Source: Bacteroidota bacterium (GTDB lineage: Bacteria; Bacteroidota; Ignavibacteria; UBA10030). From it: DNA of 64,000 nt. Shown in pieces: positions 1 to 8,561 of the stretch. A program made the translations under genes and the position numbers. Position 1 is the first letter of the stretch, and each line of letters begins with the position of its first letter. The DNA is taken from NCBI GenBank assembly GCA_025454835.1, contig JALONQ010000007.1, positions 31,907-95,906 of the forward strand, written 5' to 3'. Under the pieces are notes generated by a model. It made no database searches and was not told where the DNA came from. It saw only the letters and a list, made by a program, of their open reading frames with translations.

Positions 1-473
1 CGCACATTCCCTTCCGCGGTCGTGCCCGGCTGGAGGGCCAGAACGTCGTTGACGGTCGAGACCGGCAGAAGCGCCATCTTCTCCGATCCCACCATGAACG
101 CCGTAGCGGCCAGGTCACGCTGAATGAGCGGCCGCACCGCTCGGACCTCGACCGCTTCCATCTCCACGGACGACGGCTCGAGCTCAGCGTTCAGGGTCGT
201 CCGCAGGTCCGCCAGCACGCGGACCGCCCGCACGACGGTCGCCCGGTAGCCGATGTAGGTGAATCGTACGTCGTACTGGCCGGCTCTCACCGGACTGATG
301 CGGTACCGGCCTTGGAGATCTGTCACCGTACCGACGGAAGTGCCGAGGATCGTGACGACCGCGCCGACGATGGGCTCACCCGTCACCCTATCGCGCACCA
401 CCCCCTCGATCAAGCCGTCGGTCCCAGCCTGCAGCAACGCTGCCAGCGTCACGGCCAGGGCCACGACCCGCAT
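1..473 (-). CDS. TonB-dependent receptor, N-terminal part (cut by window edge)
   Basis: The frame opens with ATG at 473 and runs off the window at position 1, giving about 157 residues. A hydrophobic leader (MRVVALAVTLAALLQAG) is followed by a carboxypeptidase-like regulatory domain at about residues 20-105, with the signatures GEPIVGAVV, TVTDLQGRYRI and YDVRFTYIGYR. The start of a plug domain follows (VEVRAVRPLI, then MALLPVSTVNDVLALQPG). This order is that of Bacteroidota outer-membrane TonB receptors. The gene lies 38 nt downstream of a lipoprotein gene and is probably co-transcribed with it. The ligand cannot be judged because the barrel is outside the window. Confidence 0.85.
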   Translation of the reverse strand, partial: MRVVALAVTLAALLQAGTDGLIEGVVRDRVTGEPIVGAVVTILGTSVGTVTDLQGRYRISPVRAGQYDVRFTYIGYRATVVRAVRVLADLRTTLNAELEPSSVEMEAVEVRAVRPLIQRDLAATAFMVGSEKMALLPVSTVNDVLALQPGTTAEGNV

Positions 474-511
474 CGCCCTGGGCGGCCACCAGGTTCGCCC
501 GATCGCGTATG

Positions 512-1195
512 CTATGGACACAGAGCGGTCTCCGGATGATCGCCTTTGGGTCCCAGACAGACCCTATCATCCACGAACGGCACCGGCAGACACAGAACAT
601 ACGACAACGGAGGTGCGACGGTGAACTGCGTTCGGGGAAACAGGCGGACCGACGCCCGAATGTCATAGATCTCCGGGCCGGTGACCGCGCGACTCGGGCA
701 GGACGGATCTTGGCGGAGCTCCAGGTACGACGCAATGAGATCGCGGCCGGAATCGTCGCGAAAATCGTATCGCACCTGCAGCGTGACCGATTCACCCGGA
801 TCGAGGCGGAGACGCTTTGAAACGGGCTCATACCCTCTGGCGCTCAGGTGGGTCGCATCGAGCACGAACGTGCGGACCGTCGAAGGATCCCGCAAGAGCG
901 ACACGCTGATCGTCCCGTCCACATCGGCGATGCCGTCGAGCGTTTCATCAAATCGGTTCACGAGCACGAATGACACGTAGATGGCCGTCTGGTCGGACCG
1001 ATACACCAGCGCGGCCAGAACCTTCGGCGAAAAGAGGTTCGTGGGTTCTTCGTAGGCGGGCAGGTGCTCACGGCATGAGAGTGCCGTCAGCAACACGGCG
1101 CATGCGACTGCGGCGGTCGGCTGACACGGTCGGATCGACGTGAAAGCCGCAAACTCGGTCATCGTCGGTATCCGGAGGATGGGGCCTCCGATCAC
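512..1195 (-). CDS. Putative lipoprotein of unknown function
   Basis: A 227-residue protein that I do not recognise. The frame starts with GTG at 1195, inside a GTGA overlap with the lysS stop. An ATG at 1162 (MTEFAAF) is an alternative that puts the hydrophobic stretch [13 protein letters not shown] nearer the N-terminus. The Cys ending that stretch could be a lipidation site, although the lipobox is not canonical. The rest looks like a secreted beta-rich domain with several Cys (PSCPSR, VLCLPV, DRVCLG, ALCP). The position just before a TonB receptor suggests an envelope role, possibly as the receptor's surface or periplasmic partner; that is inference. Confidence 0.7.
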   Translation of the reverse strand: MIGGPILRIPTMTEFAAFTSIRPCQPTAAVACAVLLTALSCREHLPAYEEPTNLFSPKVLAALVYRSDQTAIYVSFVLVNRFDETLDGIADVDGTISVSLLRDPSTVRTFVLDATHLSARGYEPVSKRLRLDPGESVTLQVRYDFRDDSGRDLIASYLELRQDPSCPSRAVTGPEIYDIRASVRLFPRTQFTVAPPLSYVLCLPVPFVDDRVCLGPKGDHPETALCP

Positions 1196-2727
1196 GTGCC
1201 GGCGCGTTCCGGCTTCATCTGTGGGAACAAGATGACGTCGCGGATGGAATCCTGACCGGTCAGAAGCATCGTCAACCGATCAATGCCGATCCCGAGACCC
1301 GCCGTCGGCGGCATCCCATATTCCAAGGCCCTCAGATAGTCTTCGTCCAAGACCTGCGCTTCTTCATCGCCACGCGCACGAAGGCCCATCTGGTCTTCGA
1401 AGCGGGCCCGTTGATCGAGCGGATCGTTCAGCTCGGAAAAGGCGTTGCAGATCTCCTTCCCGAGAACGATGGCCTCGAAGCGTTCCACGACTCCCGGAGC
1501 GGTACGATGACGCTTCGCCAGAGGGGACATCGAAAGCGGATAGTCGGTGATGAACGTGGGCTGCACGAGATGCGGCTCGACACGTTCGCCGAAGATCTCG
1601 TCGATAATGGCCCCCGCACCCAGAGCCGGATCGACCTCGACGCCGAGCCGCTTGGCGACGGCCCTGAGCCCGGCCTCGTCGAGGCCCGAGAGGTCCTCGC
1701 CCGTGCGTTCCTTGATGGCGTCGAACATGGTGACGCGACGCCAGGGCGGCGTGAAGTCGATGACCGTCTCCCCCACGTTCGCCTGCGGCGATCCGTTGAG
1801 TTCAATGGCGACGCGGCTGATCATCTCTTCAACGAGCGACATCATCCACACGTAGTCGCGATAGGCAACGTAGAGCTCGAGCATCGTGAACTCGGGGTTG
1901 TGCGTCTTATCCATCCCCTCATTCCGGAAGTCCTTCGAGATCTCATACACCGCATCGAAGCCGCCGACGATGAGGCGTTTGAGGTAGAGTTCGTCCGCGA
2001 TGCGCAGGTAGAGGTCGACATCCAGGGCATTGTGGTGCGTCTTGAACGGGCGGGCCGACGCCCCACCGTAGAGTGGCTGCAAGACCGGAGTCTCAACCTC
2101 CAAACAGCCTCGTTCATCCAGGTAGCGGCGCATCGTGCTGATGATCTTCGCCCGCTTCACGAAGACCTCGCGCACCGTCGGATTCACCATGAGGTCCACA
2201 TAACGCTGGCGGTAGCGGATCTCCTTGTCCGATAGCGGGTCGAACACGATCTTTGTGCCGTCGGGCTGTACCTGCTCCTTCGCGATCGGGACCGGCCGGA
2301 TGGATTTGGAGAGGAGTTCGAACGAAACGACGTGGACCGACACCTCGCCCGTACGCGTGCGGAAGACATATCCGCGGACGCCGATGATGTCACCCAGGTC
2401 CATCAGCCGGAAGTGGTCATACGCATCTCCCAGATCGTCCCGCTTCAAGTAGACCTGAAGCCGCCCCGTAGAGTCCTGCAGATGGCAGAACGACGCCTTC
2501 CCCATCCGGCGGATGGACATGATGCGGCCGGCGATGGCGACATCCAACCGCGGTCCGTCATCCTTGAAGGTCGCGAGGATCTCCGCGGCATTCGATGTGC
2601 TATCGAACGCGTACGGGTACGGATCGATCCCCTTGGCGCGGAGTTCCTGGAGCTCTTCTCGACGGCGGACCATCTGGTCGTTCAGATCGTCGAGCGGATG
2701 CGGGGTCGTCGGTTCGGTCGAACTCAT
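1192..2727 (-). CDS. lysS: Lysyl-tRNA synthetase, class II
   Basis: Charges tRNA-Lys with lysine in the cytoplasm. It has 511 residues, the usual size for bacterial class II LysRS. The N-terminal OB-fold anticodon-binding domain carries [18 protein letters not shown] at about residues 63-81. The catalytic core has motif 2 ([17 protein letters not shown], near 264) and motif 3 ([15 protein letters not shown], near 476). The start is ATG at 2727, followed by a short unstructured leader typical of the family. The stop overlaps the next gene by 4 nt, and malQ ends 18 nt upstream. Confidence 0.97.
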   Translation of the reverse strand: MSSTEPTTPHPLDDLNDQMVRRREELQELRAKGIDPYPYAFDSTSNAAEILATFKDDGPRLDVAIAGRIMSIRRMGKASFCHLQDSTGRLQVYLKRDDLGDAYDHFRLMDLGDIIGVRGYVFRTRTGEVSVHVVSFELLSKSIRPVPIAKEQVQPDGTKIVFDPLSDKEIRYRQRYVDLMVNPTVREVFVKRAKIISTMRRYLDERGCLEVETPVLQPLYGGASARPFKTHHNALDVDLYLRIADELYLKRLIVGGFDAVYEISKDFRNEGMDKTHNPEFTMLELYVAYRDYVWMMSLVEEMISRVAIELNGSPQANVGETVIDFTPPWRRVTMFDAIKERTGEDLSGLDEAGLRAVAKRLGVEVDPALGAGAIIDEIFGERVEPHLVQPTFITDYPLSMSPLAKRHRTAPGVVERFEAIVLGKEICNAFSELNDPLDQRARFEDQMGLRARGDEEAQVLDEDYLRALEYGMPPTAGLGIGIDRLTMLLTGQDSIRDVILFPQMKPERAGT

Positions 2728-2745
2728 GGTGTCTTCATGCCTCGG

Positions 2746-4287
2746 TCAGGGCTGGACGCGGCCCGAGGGATACGGCGGAAGCGTCAGACGGTCCGGAGGA
2801 CAGCGATGTGCCAGGGCCGTCCATTCGTACAAGCTGTCAGCGTGCTTTGGACCGACCTGCGACCAAGAGAATCGCCATTCCCAGTTGCCGTCGGTCGTTC
2901 CCGGCAGATTCATGCGGTGTTCGGTGCCCAATTCAAGCACGTCTTGGAATGGCACGACGGCGAGGTCCGCGACGGAATTGAGGGCGGCGCGGATCATCGC
3001 GCGAGTCGTCGATGGCCCGTCGACGCCAAGGTACCGGTGGACGAACTCGCGTTCCCGGTCGGTCGCTGTCCGTTCCCAGCCCGCCGTGGTGTCGTTGTCG
3101 TGCGTCCCTGTATAGACGACGAAATGCGGGCCGTAGTTGTGAGGCAGGAAGGCGTTCTCCGGTCCCGCGGCGAAGGCGAACTGCAGCACCTTCATGCCGG
3201 GAAGCTCGAAACCGTCACGCAGCGCGGTCACCTCAGGCGTGATGACGCCCAGATCCTCGGCGATGATCGGCAGGTCCTTCAACCGCTTCTGTAGGGTGCG
3301 GAACAGCGCCTCGCCGGGCGCCTTGACCCAACGCCCCTTGACGGCGGTCTTCTCCGACGCGGGGATCTCCCAGTAGGCTTCGAAACCGCGGAAATGGTCC
3401 ACGCGCACAATGTCGAAGATGGCCAGGGACGCACGAAAACGCTCGACCCACCACTTGAACTTCTTCTGCTCCATGACGTCCCACCGGTACAGCGGATTAC
3501 CCCAACGCTGTCCCGTCTTGCTGAAATAGTCGGGTGGGACCCCCGCGACCACGGTTGGATCTCCGTTCTTCTTGAGGTGGAACAGGTCCTGGTGCGACCA
3601 GACGTCCGAACTGTGGTGAGCGACGAAAATGGGGATGTCGCCGACCAGCGCGACCTTTCGTTCGTTCGCATAGCGCTTGAGCGCATCCCATTGCCATCGG
3701 AAGCACCATTGAAGGAACTGATGATGGCGGAAGCGCTCGTCATGCTCCTGGCGCGCCGCTCGGAGCGACGCCGGATCTCGATGCACCAACGCCTGTGGCC
3801 ACGATGTCCACAGGACCTGGCCGTGCGCTTCGTTGAGCGCCTGAAAGAGGGCGTAGTCTTCGAGCCACGACCGTTCGGTGGCACAGAAGCTTTCGAAGGC
3901 GGCGCGATCGGCGGATGTGGACGCGCTGAAGAATCGGCGCGAGGCGGTCCAAAGCGCGCTCGTGCGGAACGCGATCGCAGCGGCGTAGTCGACGCGTTCG
4001 TCGGGGAACTTTGGAGCTCCGGCCAGGTCGGACTCTGTCAGCCAACCATGGCGCTTCAGCTCCTCCAGATCGACGACGAGCGGATTGCCGGCGAAAGCCG
4101 ACAACGCCATGTAGGGCGAGTTGGCCAGTCCTCCCGGACCGAGGGGCAGCATCTGCCAGAGCCGCTGTCCCGCCAGAACGAGCCAGTCGACGAAATGATA
4201 AGCCGAAGATCCGAGGTCACCGTTGCCGTACGGTCCCGGCAATGAGGTGGGGTGAAGAAGGATCCCAGATGATCGAGGAAATCGCAT
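2746..4287 (-). CDS. malQ: 4-alpha-glucanotransferase (amylomaltase, GH77)
   Basis: Transfers alpha-1,4-glucan segments during maltodextrin or glycogen turnover. It has 513 residues, normal for GH77. It starts with the family signature SSGILLHPTSLPGPYGNGDL. The catalytic nucleophile lies in RVDHFRG (near residue 297), the acid/base in IIAEDLG (near 342) and the third Asp in TGTHDNDT (near 395). ATG at 4287 is preceded by AAGGAT and sits 3 nt after the rluB-family stop. No other maltodextrin gene is adjacent, so it travels here with housekeeping genes. Confidence 0.96.
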   Translation of the reverse strand: MRFPRSSGILLHPTSLPGPYGNGDLGSSAYHFVDWLVLAGQRLWQMLPLGPGGLANSPYMALSAFAGNPLVVDLEELKRHGWLTESDLAGAPKFPDERVDYAAAIAFRTSALWTASRRFFSASTSADRAAFESFCATERSWLEDYALFQALNEAHGQVLWTSWPQALVHRDPASLRAARQEHDERFRHHQFLQWCFRWQWDALKRYANERKVALVGDIPIFVAHHSSDVWSHQDLFHLKKNGDPTVVAGVPPDYFSKTGQRWGNPLYRWDVMEQKKFKWWVERFRASLAIFDIVRVDHFRGFEAYWEIPASEKTAVKGRWVKAPGEALFRTLQKRLKDLPIIAEDLGVITPEVTALRDGFELPGMKVLQFAFAAGPENAFLPHNYGPHFVVYTGTHDNDTTAGWERTATDREREFVHRYLGVDGPSTTRAMIRAALNSVADLAVVPFQDVLELGTEHRMNLPGTTDGNWEWRFSWSQVGPKHADSLYEWTALAHRCPPDRLTLPPYPSGRVQP

Positions 4288-4290
4288 AGT

Positions 4291-5076
4291 TCATCCTTGC
4301 CGTTGCCGCCGCCGATCACCCGTCCGGGTCTCTTGTCCCGTCTGGCGTCGCAGCCATTGCACTTCGTCTTTTGTCAGGAACCGCCAGTTTCCGCGAGGCA
4401 CCCCAAGTGGCGTCAAGCCCGCATATGACACGCGGTCCAGTTGCCGCACGTCATGGCCGAGGACCTCGAACATGCGCCGCACTTCACGATTGCGCCCTTC
4501 ACCGATCGAGAGGAGCACTTTTTTTCGCTTGCTCCCTTCCACGATCTCCACCTCCTGCGCCTTCGCCAGCCCATCTTCGAGTCGAACGCCGCGGCGAAGC
4601 TTGGCCACCTCGTCGTCCTGCACGGGCCTCGCCGTCGTCACGCGATAGACGCGCTCGATCTCGAACTTCGGATGCAGAAGGGCGTGGGCCAGCACGCCAT
4701 CGTTCGTGAGCAGGAGCACGCCCGTCGTATTCCGGTCGAGCCGACCGACCGGGAACACCCGTTGCCGGACGCGAACATAATCCATGACCGTGCGCCGGTC
4801 GCGTTCGTCGCTGACCGTCGTAATGGCGTCCTTCGGCTTGTTGAGGAGGATGTAGACGGGCTTCTCAGCGAGACCCACCATGCGGCCTTCGACCATGACG
4901 CGGTCGCGCACGGGATCGACACGAACGCCGAGTGAGGTGACCGGCTTTCCGTTGATCGTGACCGCCCCTTCCGCGATGAGCGCATCCATCTTGCGGCGGG
5001 AACCGAGACCGGCCATCGCCAGGTAGCGGTTCAGTCGAACAGGCGCTTGATGAAGCCCGAGATCTTTTCTTTCCAC
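4291..5076 (-). CDS. rluB: RluB/RsuA-family pseudouridine synthase
   Basis: Isomerises a specific uridine in rRNA (23S for RluB, 16S for RsuA). It has 261 residues with an N-terminal S4 RNA-binding domain (VRLNRYLAMAGLGSRRK, residues 13-29) and the catalytic motif VGRLDRNTTGVLLLTNDG with the nucleophilic Asp near residue 113. The C-terminus is a basic RRQTGQETRTGDRRRQRQG tail. The start is GTG at 5076, inside the last codons of scpB (about 46 nt overlap), because the S4 domain begins only 12 codons further on. scpB-rluB adjacency is common in bacteria and favours RluB over RsuA. Confidence 0.92.
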   Translation of the reverse strand: MERKDLGLHQAPVRLNRYLAMAGLGSRRKMDALIAEGAVTINGKPVTSLGVRVDPVRDRVMVEGRMVGLAEKPVYILLNKPKDAITTVSDERDRRTVMDYVRVRQRVFPVGRLDRNTTGVLLLTNDGVLAHALLHPKFEIERVYRVTTARPVQDDEVAKLRRGVRLEDGLAKAQEVEIVEGSKRKKVLLSIGEGRNREVRRMFEVLGHDVRQLDRVSYAGLTPLGVPRGNWRFLTKDEVQWLRRQTGQETRTGDRRRQRQG

Positions 5077-6128
5077 GATTTCCAGCGGTTACGAGGATGT
5101 GCATCCGTTGCATCAGTGCCGGGCGCCGGCGACGGTTTCACGCCGAGGTCTGGGGGCTCTGGCGTCTGAGTCCGGGTGAAGGAAGTCTCGGGCGCTGGCG
5201 TGTGTTCCGCCGCCTCGGCGGCTTCGGCCTGGTCGGACGGTTCCGCGATCCGGGCCGCTTCTTCCGACGGTTCGATCGCCGGCGAGACCTCCGTCGGCGC
5301 TTCGAACGGGAGTTCCGTCGTCGAACGGGTCTTCAATTCGCGCTTCGAGATGCGCGGAACGATCTCGACCGCCGATTGCTCGAGATCGGCGCGCTTTTTC
5401 GGGATGTGCGGAAGTCGGGACTTGAAATCCTCGTCCGTCTTGGCCTTTTCCGCGGCGGCTTGCGCCTCGAGCATACGACGTTCCGTCTCGAACTGCGTCT
5501 CCCCGAGGATCTCCTCGATCTCGCGGGGACGCGGCAGGTCGGTGATCTCGTTGAGGCCGAAGTGCTTCAGGAAATCGCGCGTCGTGCCGTACAGGAGCGG
5601 ACGCCCGACGGTCTCGGCCCGTCCGGTGACCGTGACGAGTTCTTTCTCGAGCAGGGTCTTGAGTACGTAGTCGCAGTTGACGCCACGGATCGATTCAAGC
5701 TCGCCCTTCGAGATGGGCTGTTTGTACGCGACGATCGCCAGCGTCTCGACCCCGGATTGCGAGAGCTTGCGTCGCCCCTGCTCGCGACGCAGCTTTCCGA
5801 GCCAATCGGCGTACTCCTTGTGCGTGGCGAACTGGAACCCACCTGCGATCGGCATGATCCGGTACGGTCGTCCCGCCGAACGGTATTCATCATTCAGCTC
5901 TTTGACGATGGCGCGGATAGCGTCTGCTTCGATCTTCCGCTCTTCGCCGCTGCCCGGGGGAGCGCTGTATTCGTAGATCGCCTTGAGCTGCTTGACCGAC
6001 AATGGCTCTTCGGCCGCAAAGATGAGGGCTTCGATCAGGGCCTTCATCGTCGTCGGTACGGCCAGTGCCGCGGGGGCGACCGGCGCCGTTCCTTCCGATG
6101 TCGTCGGTATAGGATCGTCCTGGCTCAC
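5031..6128 (-). CDS. scpB: Segregation and condensation protein B, with long C-terminal tail
   Basis: The winged-helix subunit of the SMC-ScpAB chromosome condensation complex. Residues about 27-215 match ScpB (ALIEALIFAAEEPLS at the start, SGVETLAIVAYKQPISKGELE in the middle, LLYGTTRDFLKHFGLN near the end of the core). The tail of about 150 residues is Glu/Pro/Ala-rich and looks disordered, ending in a basic KSWKEKISGFIKRLFD helix. At 365 residues it is much longer than the roughly 180-250 residues usual for ScpB. The start is GTG at 6128 in a GTGA overlap with scpA. Confidence 0.95.
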   Translation of the reverse strand: MSQDDPIPTTSEGTAPVAPAALAVPTTMKALIEALIFAAEEPLSVKQLKAIYEYSAPPGSGEERKIEADAIRAIVKELNDEYRSAGRPYRIMPIAGGFQFATHKEYADWLGKLRREQGRRKLSQSGVETLAIVAYKQPISKGELESIRGVNCDYVLKTLLEKELVTVTGRAETVGRPLLYGTTRDFLKHFGLNEITDLPRPREIEEILGETQFETERRMLEAQAAAEKAKTDEDFKSRLPHIPKKRADLEQSAVEIVPRISKRELKTRSTTELPFEAPTEVSPAIEPSEEAARIAEPSDQAEAAEAAEHTPAPETSFTRTQTPEPPDLGVKPSPAPGTDATDAHPRNRWKSWKEKISGFIKRLFD

Positions 6129-6850
6129 GCCACGTTCCGCACGATAAAGAGGTCACCGAAGGGATCAACCTGCCGAACGACCACCTGCCGCGCGCGGATC
6201 ACTTCAAGAAGGGCCAGGAACGTCACGACGATCCGGATGCGCTCATGCATCTCTCGAATGAGGTCGAAGAAGGTCCCTTCTGAACGCCGGCTGAAGAAAT
6301 CCACGATGAACGCCATCTGCTCTTCGATCGTCACGTTGACGCGCACGATCTCGTGGACGGTCCGTTTCGGCACCCGGTCCATGGCGAACTGGAACGATGC
6401 AATGAGATCGAACAGGCTCACGTCACGGACAAGGTCGTCTGCCGTTTCGACGGGCATTTCGACCGGGTCGGATTCACGGTAGCCGCGAGGCGAGAGGAGC
6501 ATCGCCTCCGCTTCCAGGCCGCGCATCTGCTCCGCGACCTCCTTGAAACGCTTGTACTCAACGAGCCGCTTGACAAGACCGGCGCGCGGGTCCTCTTCGT
6601 CCGCCTCGGCTCCCGGCTCAGGCGGGAGGAGCATACGCACCTTGATCTGCATCAGCTCAGCCGCCATGACGACGAACTCACCGGCGATCTCGAGGTCGAG
6701 CTGCTGCAGGTAGTGGATGTAGCTGAGGAATTCCTTCGTGATCCGCGCGATCGGAATGTCGTAGATATCCAGCTCATCTCGCTTGATGAAGAACAGCAGC
6801 AAGTCGAGCGGACCTTCGAAATCTTGGATCTTGACGGCGTACGTGTTCAT
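6125..6850 (-). CDS. scpA: Segregation and condensation protein A
   Basis: The kleisin subunit that bridges SMC heads. It has 241 residues, a typical length. The N-terminal SMC-neck binding helix region reads KIQDFEGPLDLLLFFIKRDELDIYDIPIA (split: KIQDFEGPLDLLLFFI then KRDELDIYDIPIA), a family hallmark. The C-terminal winged helix ends in EVIRARQVVVRQVDPFGD. ATG at 6850 is the only sensible start. It overlaps scpB by 4 nt, so the two subunits are translationally coupled; trpS ends 14 nt upstream. Confidence 0.97.
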   Translation of the reverse strand: MNTYAVKIQDFEGPLDLLLFFIKRDELDIYDIPIARITKEFLSYIHYLQQLDLEIAGEFVVMAAELMQIKVRMLLPPEPGAEADEEDPRAGLVKRLVEYKRFKEVAEQMRGLEAEAMLLSPRGYRESDPVEMPVETADDLVRDVSLFDLIASFQFAMDRVPKRTVHEIVRVNVTIEEQMAFIVDFFSRRSEGTFFDLIREMHERIRIVVTFLALLEVIRARQVVVRQVDPFGDLFIVRNVA

Positions 6851-6864
6851 GGGAGCGAGGGCGA

Positions 6865-7896
6865 TCAGCCGAGGTGCATCACCTGATGGACACGGTCCAT
6901 TGTCTCGGAGGCCACGACCCGGGCGCGAGCTTCTCCTTCGCGGAGGATCGCCCGCACCTCATCGGGCTTCGATGCATAGTCAGCACGGCGCTCACGGATG
7001 GGGGCCGTCGCCTCGACGATCTTTGCGGCGCACCGGAGTTTGCAATCGACGCAGCCCAACTGGCCCGACTCGCATCCCTTCCGGATCTCGGCCACTTCGC
7101 CGGGGTTGAACTTGTGATGATACGAGAAGACCAGGCAAACGTCGGGGCGTCCCGGGTCGTTGCGGCGAACCTTCTGCGGATCGGTAACGGCCGTCCGCAT
7201 CTTCTTCGCGATCTCCTCGGCGCTGTCCGAGAGCAGGATCGAATTGCCCAGCGACTTGCTCATTTTCTTGCCGTCCAGGCCCGGAAGACGGGGGAATTTC
7301 GTGACGCGTCCCTCCGGCGCGGGGAACACCTCGCCATACTGAGCGTTGAAGCGCCGGGCCAGCTCGCGCGTGATCTCGATGTGGGGCAACTGGTCCTCGC
7401 CGACGGGAACGACCTCGCCGCGATAGAGCAGGATATCGGCCGCCTGGAGTACGGGATACCCAAGATGGCCGTACGCCACCGTCTCGAGTTCCAGGTCACG
7501 GACCTGTTCTTTCAGACTTGGATTGCGCTCCAACCTGGCCGTCGTGATCAGCATCGAGAAGATGAGGTGCAATTCGGAGTGTTGCTTCACCTGCGATTGT
7601 CGGAACATCGGGCTCCGCGCGGGATCGATGCCGGCGGCAAGCCAGTCGACGACCATCTCGAACGAATTCGCTTCGAGCGAACGCGAGTCGGGGTCGGTGG
7701 TCAGCGCATGGTAGTCGGCGATGAGATGGTAATTCTGGAACTCGTCCTGCAAGGCGACCCAGTTCTCCAGGGCACCTACGAGATGGCCGAGATGCAGTTG
7801 GCCCGTCGGGCGCATCCCGCTCAGAATTACCCGCTTGCTGGATGGTGTCAGAGGACTGATACTCCTTGAGTGGAACCCGGCGACGGATCGCCTCAC
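6865..7896 (-). CDS. trpS: Tryptophanyl-tRNA synthetase
   Basis: Class I synthetase that charges tRNA-Trp. The HIGH-type motif is PTGQLHLGH (near residue 30-38) and the KMSKS motif is GKKMSKSLGNS (near 217). The C-terminal part contains Cys-rich CESGQLGCVDCKLRC. It has 343 residues with GTG at 7896. Most family members begin about 20 residues later, just before RVILSGMRPTGQ, but no better start codon exists there, so GTG 7896 is kept with some doubt. It lies 22 nt after the HNH gene. Confidence 0.95.
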   Translation of the reverse strand: MRRSVAGFHSRSISPLTPSSKRVILSGMRPTGQLHLGHLVGALENWVALQDEFQNYHLIADYHALTTDPDSRSLEANSFEMVVDWLAAGIDPARSPMFRQSQVKQHSELHLIFSMLITTARLERNPSLKEQVRDLELETVAYGHLGYPVLQAADILLYRGEVVPVGEDQLPHIEITRELARRFNAQYGEVFPAPEGRVTKFPRLPGLDGKKMSKSLGNSILLSDSAEEIAKKMRTAVTDPQKVRRNDPGRPDVCLVFSYHHKFNPGEVAEIRKGCESGQLGCVDCKLRCAAKIVEATAPIRERRADYASKPDEVRAILREGEARARVVASETMDRVHQVMHLG

Positions 7897-7918
7897 GGCG
7901 GCCGGCGACGGCGATGTG

Positions 7919-8275
7919 TCAATTCATGAAGAGGTACGGCCTCCAGTGATCGTCGACCGAGCCGACGAAGTGCCGGAGGAACATCACGTGGTTTGGCCGG
8001 ATCGGCCTTCGCTTGAGGACCATGTTGGCCTCATGCGGCGTGCGGTCCCCCTTCCTGTTGTTGCAGCCCACGCAGGCCGCGACCAGGTTCTCCCACGAAT
8101 CAGATCCCCCGCGGGCCCGAGGAATGATGTGGTCGACCGTCAACGTTTGATCCGTGCGTCCGCAGTATTGGCACACATGCCCGTCACGACGGAGGACATT
8201 CTTACGGGAGAGCACGATCTTTTTGTAGGGGACGCGGACGAAGACCCCCAAACGCACCACGCTGGGGAACGGCAT
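7919..8275 (-). CDS. HNH endonuclease (5' end uncertain)
   Basis: An HNH nuclease of the small family common in Bacteroidota and Cyanobacteria. The catalytic ββα-metal domain is complete: zinc Cys pairs CQYCGRTD and CVGCNNRKGD enclose the HNH core LTVDHIIPRARGGSDSWENL. ATG at 8275 gives 118 residues. However, the reading frame continues upstream with family-like residues (see the next entry), so this ATG probably truncates the protein. The cellular role of this family is not well established. The order HNH-trpS-scpA-scpB suggests a shared transcript. Confidence 0.8.
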   Translation of the reverse strand: MPFPSVVRLGVFVRVPYKKIVLSRKNVLRRDGHVCQYCGRTDQTLTVDHIIPRARGGSDSWENLVAACVGCNNRKGDRTPHEANMVLKRRPIRPNHVMFLRHFVGSVDDHWRPYLFMN

Positions 8276-8425
8276 CGATGACGAGACCGACCGTAGCCTC
8301 TTCCCGTCCGAGGCGGCGATCAGTTCAGCCTTCCCTAGCCAGAGCAGGCCAATGGCCTTCCTGACGTTGCAGACACTGAGGGGCTCGTAGTTGTGGTTGA
8401 GAACCAGAACCTTGCTACCTGAAAG
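8276..8425 (-). other. Coding-like 5' extension of the HNH gene without a standard start codon
   Basis: Read in the HNH frame, 8425-8276 encodes LSGSKVLVLNHNYEPLSVCN followed by VRKAIGLLWLGKAELIAASD and GKRLRSVSSS. This is the conserved N-terminal segment expected in this HNH family (VLVLNxxYEPL and KAI..L..GKAEL). The frame stays open up to a TGA at 8498-8500, but no ATG, GTG or TTG occurs in it. The codon where a start is expected, before SGSK, reads CTT (8423-8425). A CTG lies at 8480-8482, near an AGAGGAGA purine run. Either a non-standard start, a start-codon mutation or a base error explains it. Confidence 0.6.
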
Positions 8426-8532
8426 CCCAACCCCACGATGTATCTCGTATTTTGTGCTGAAGACCCGTCTCCTCTGATTCAGGTTAGAGAACTCTGCTCA
8501 AACACTGCTTGAGGAACAGTCTGATTGCTGGC

Positions 8533-8558
8533 CAAAAATATAGCCGATTCACGCCCAA
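8533..8558 (-). promoter_or_regulatory. Possible Bacteroidota-type promoter of the HNH-trpS-scpAB operon
   Basis: On the minus strand TATTTTTG (8540-8533) fits the TAnnTTTG form of Bacteroidota -7 elements. A TTG lies 15 nt upstream (8558-8556), a shorter gap than the usual 19-21. The site is in an AT-richer spacer between aroC and the HNH gene. This is a weak motif call only. Confidence 0.25.
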
Positions 8559-8561
8559 GAG

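Noticed and set aside
4518..4526. Run of seven A on the coding strand inside the rluB-family gene, considered as a programmed slippage site
   Set aside because: The zero frame gives a full-length, well-conserved protein, and no alternative frame product makes sense.
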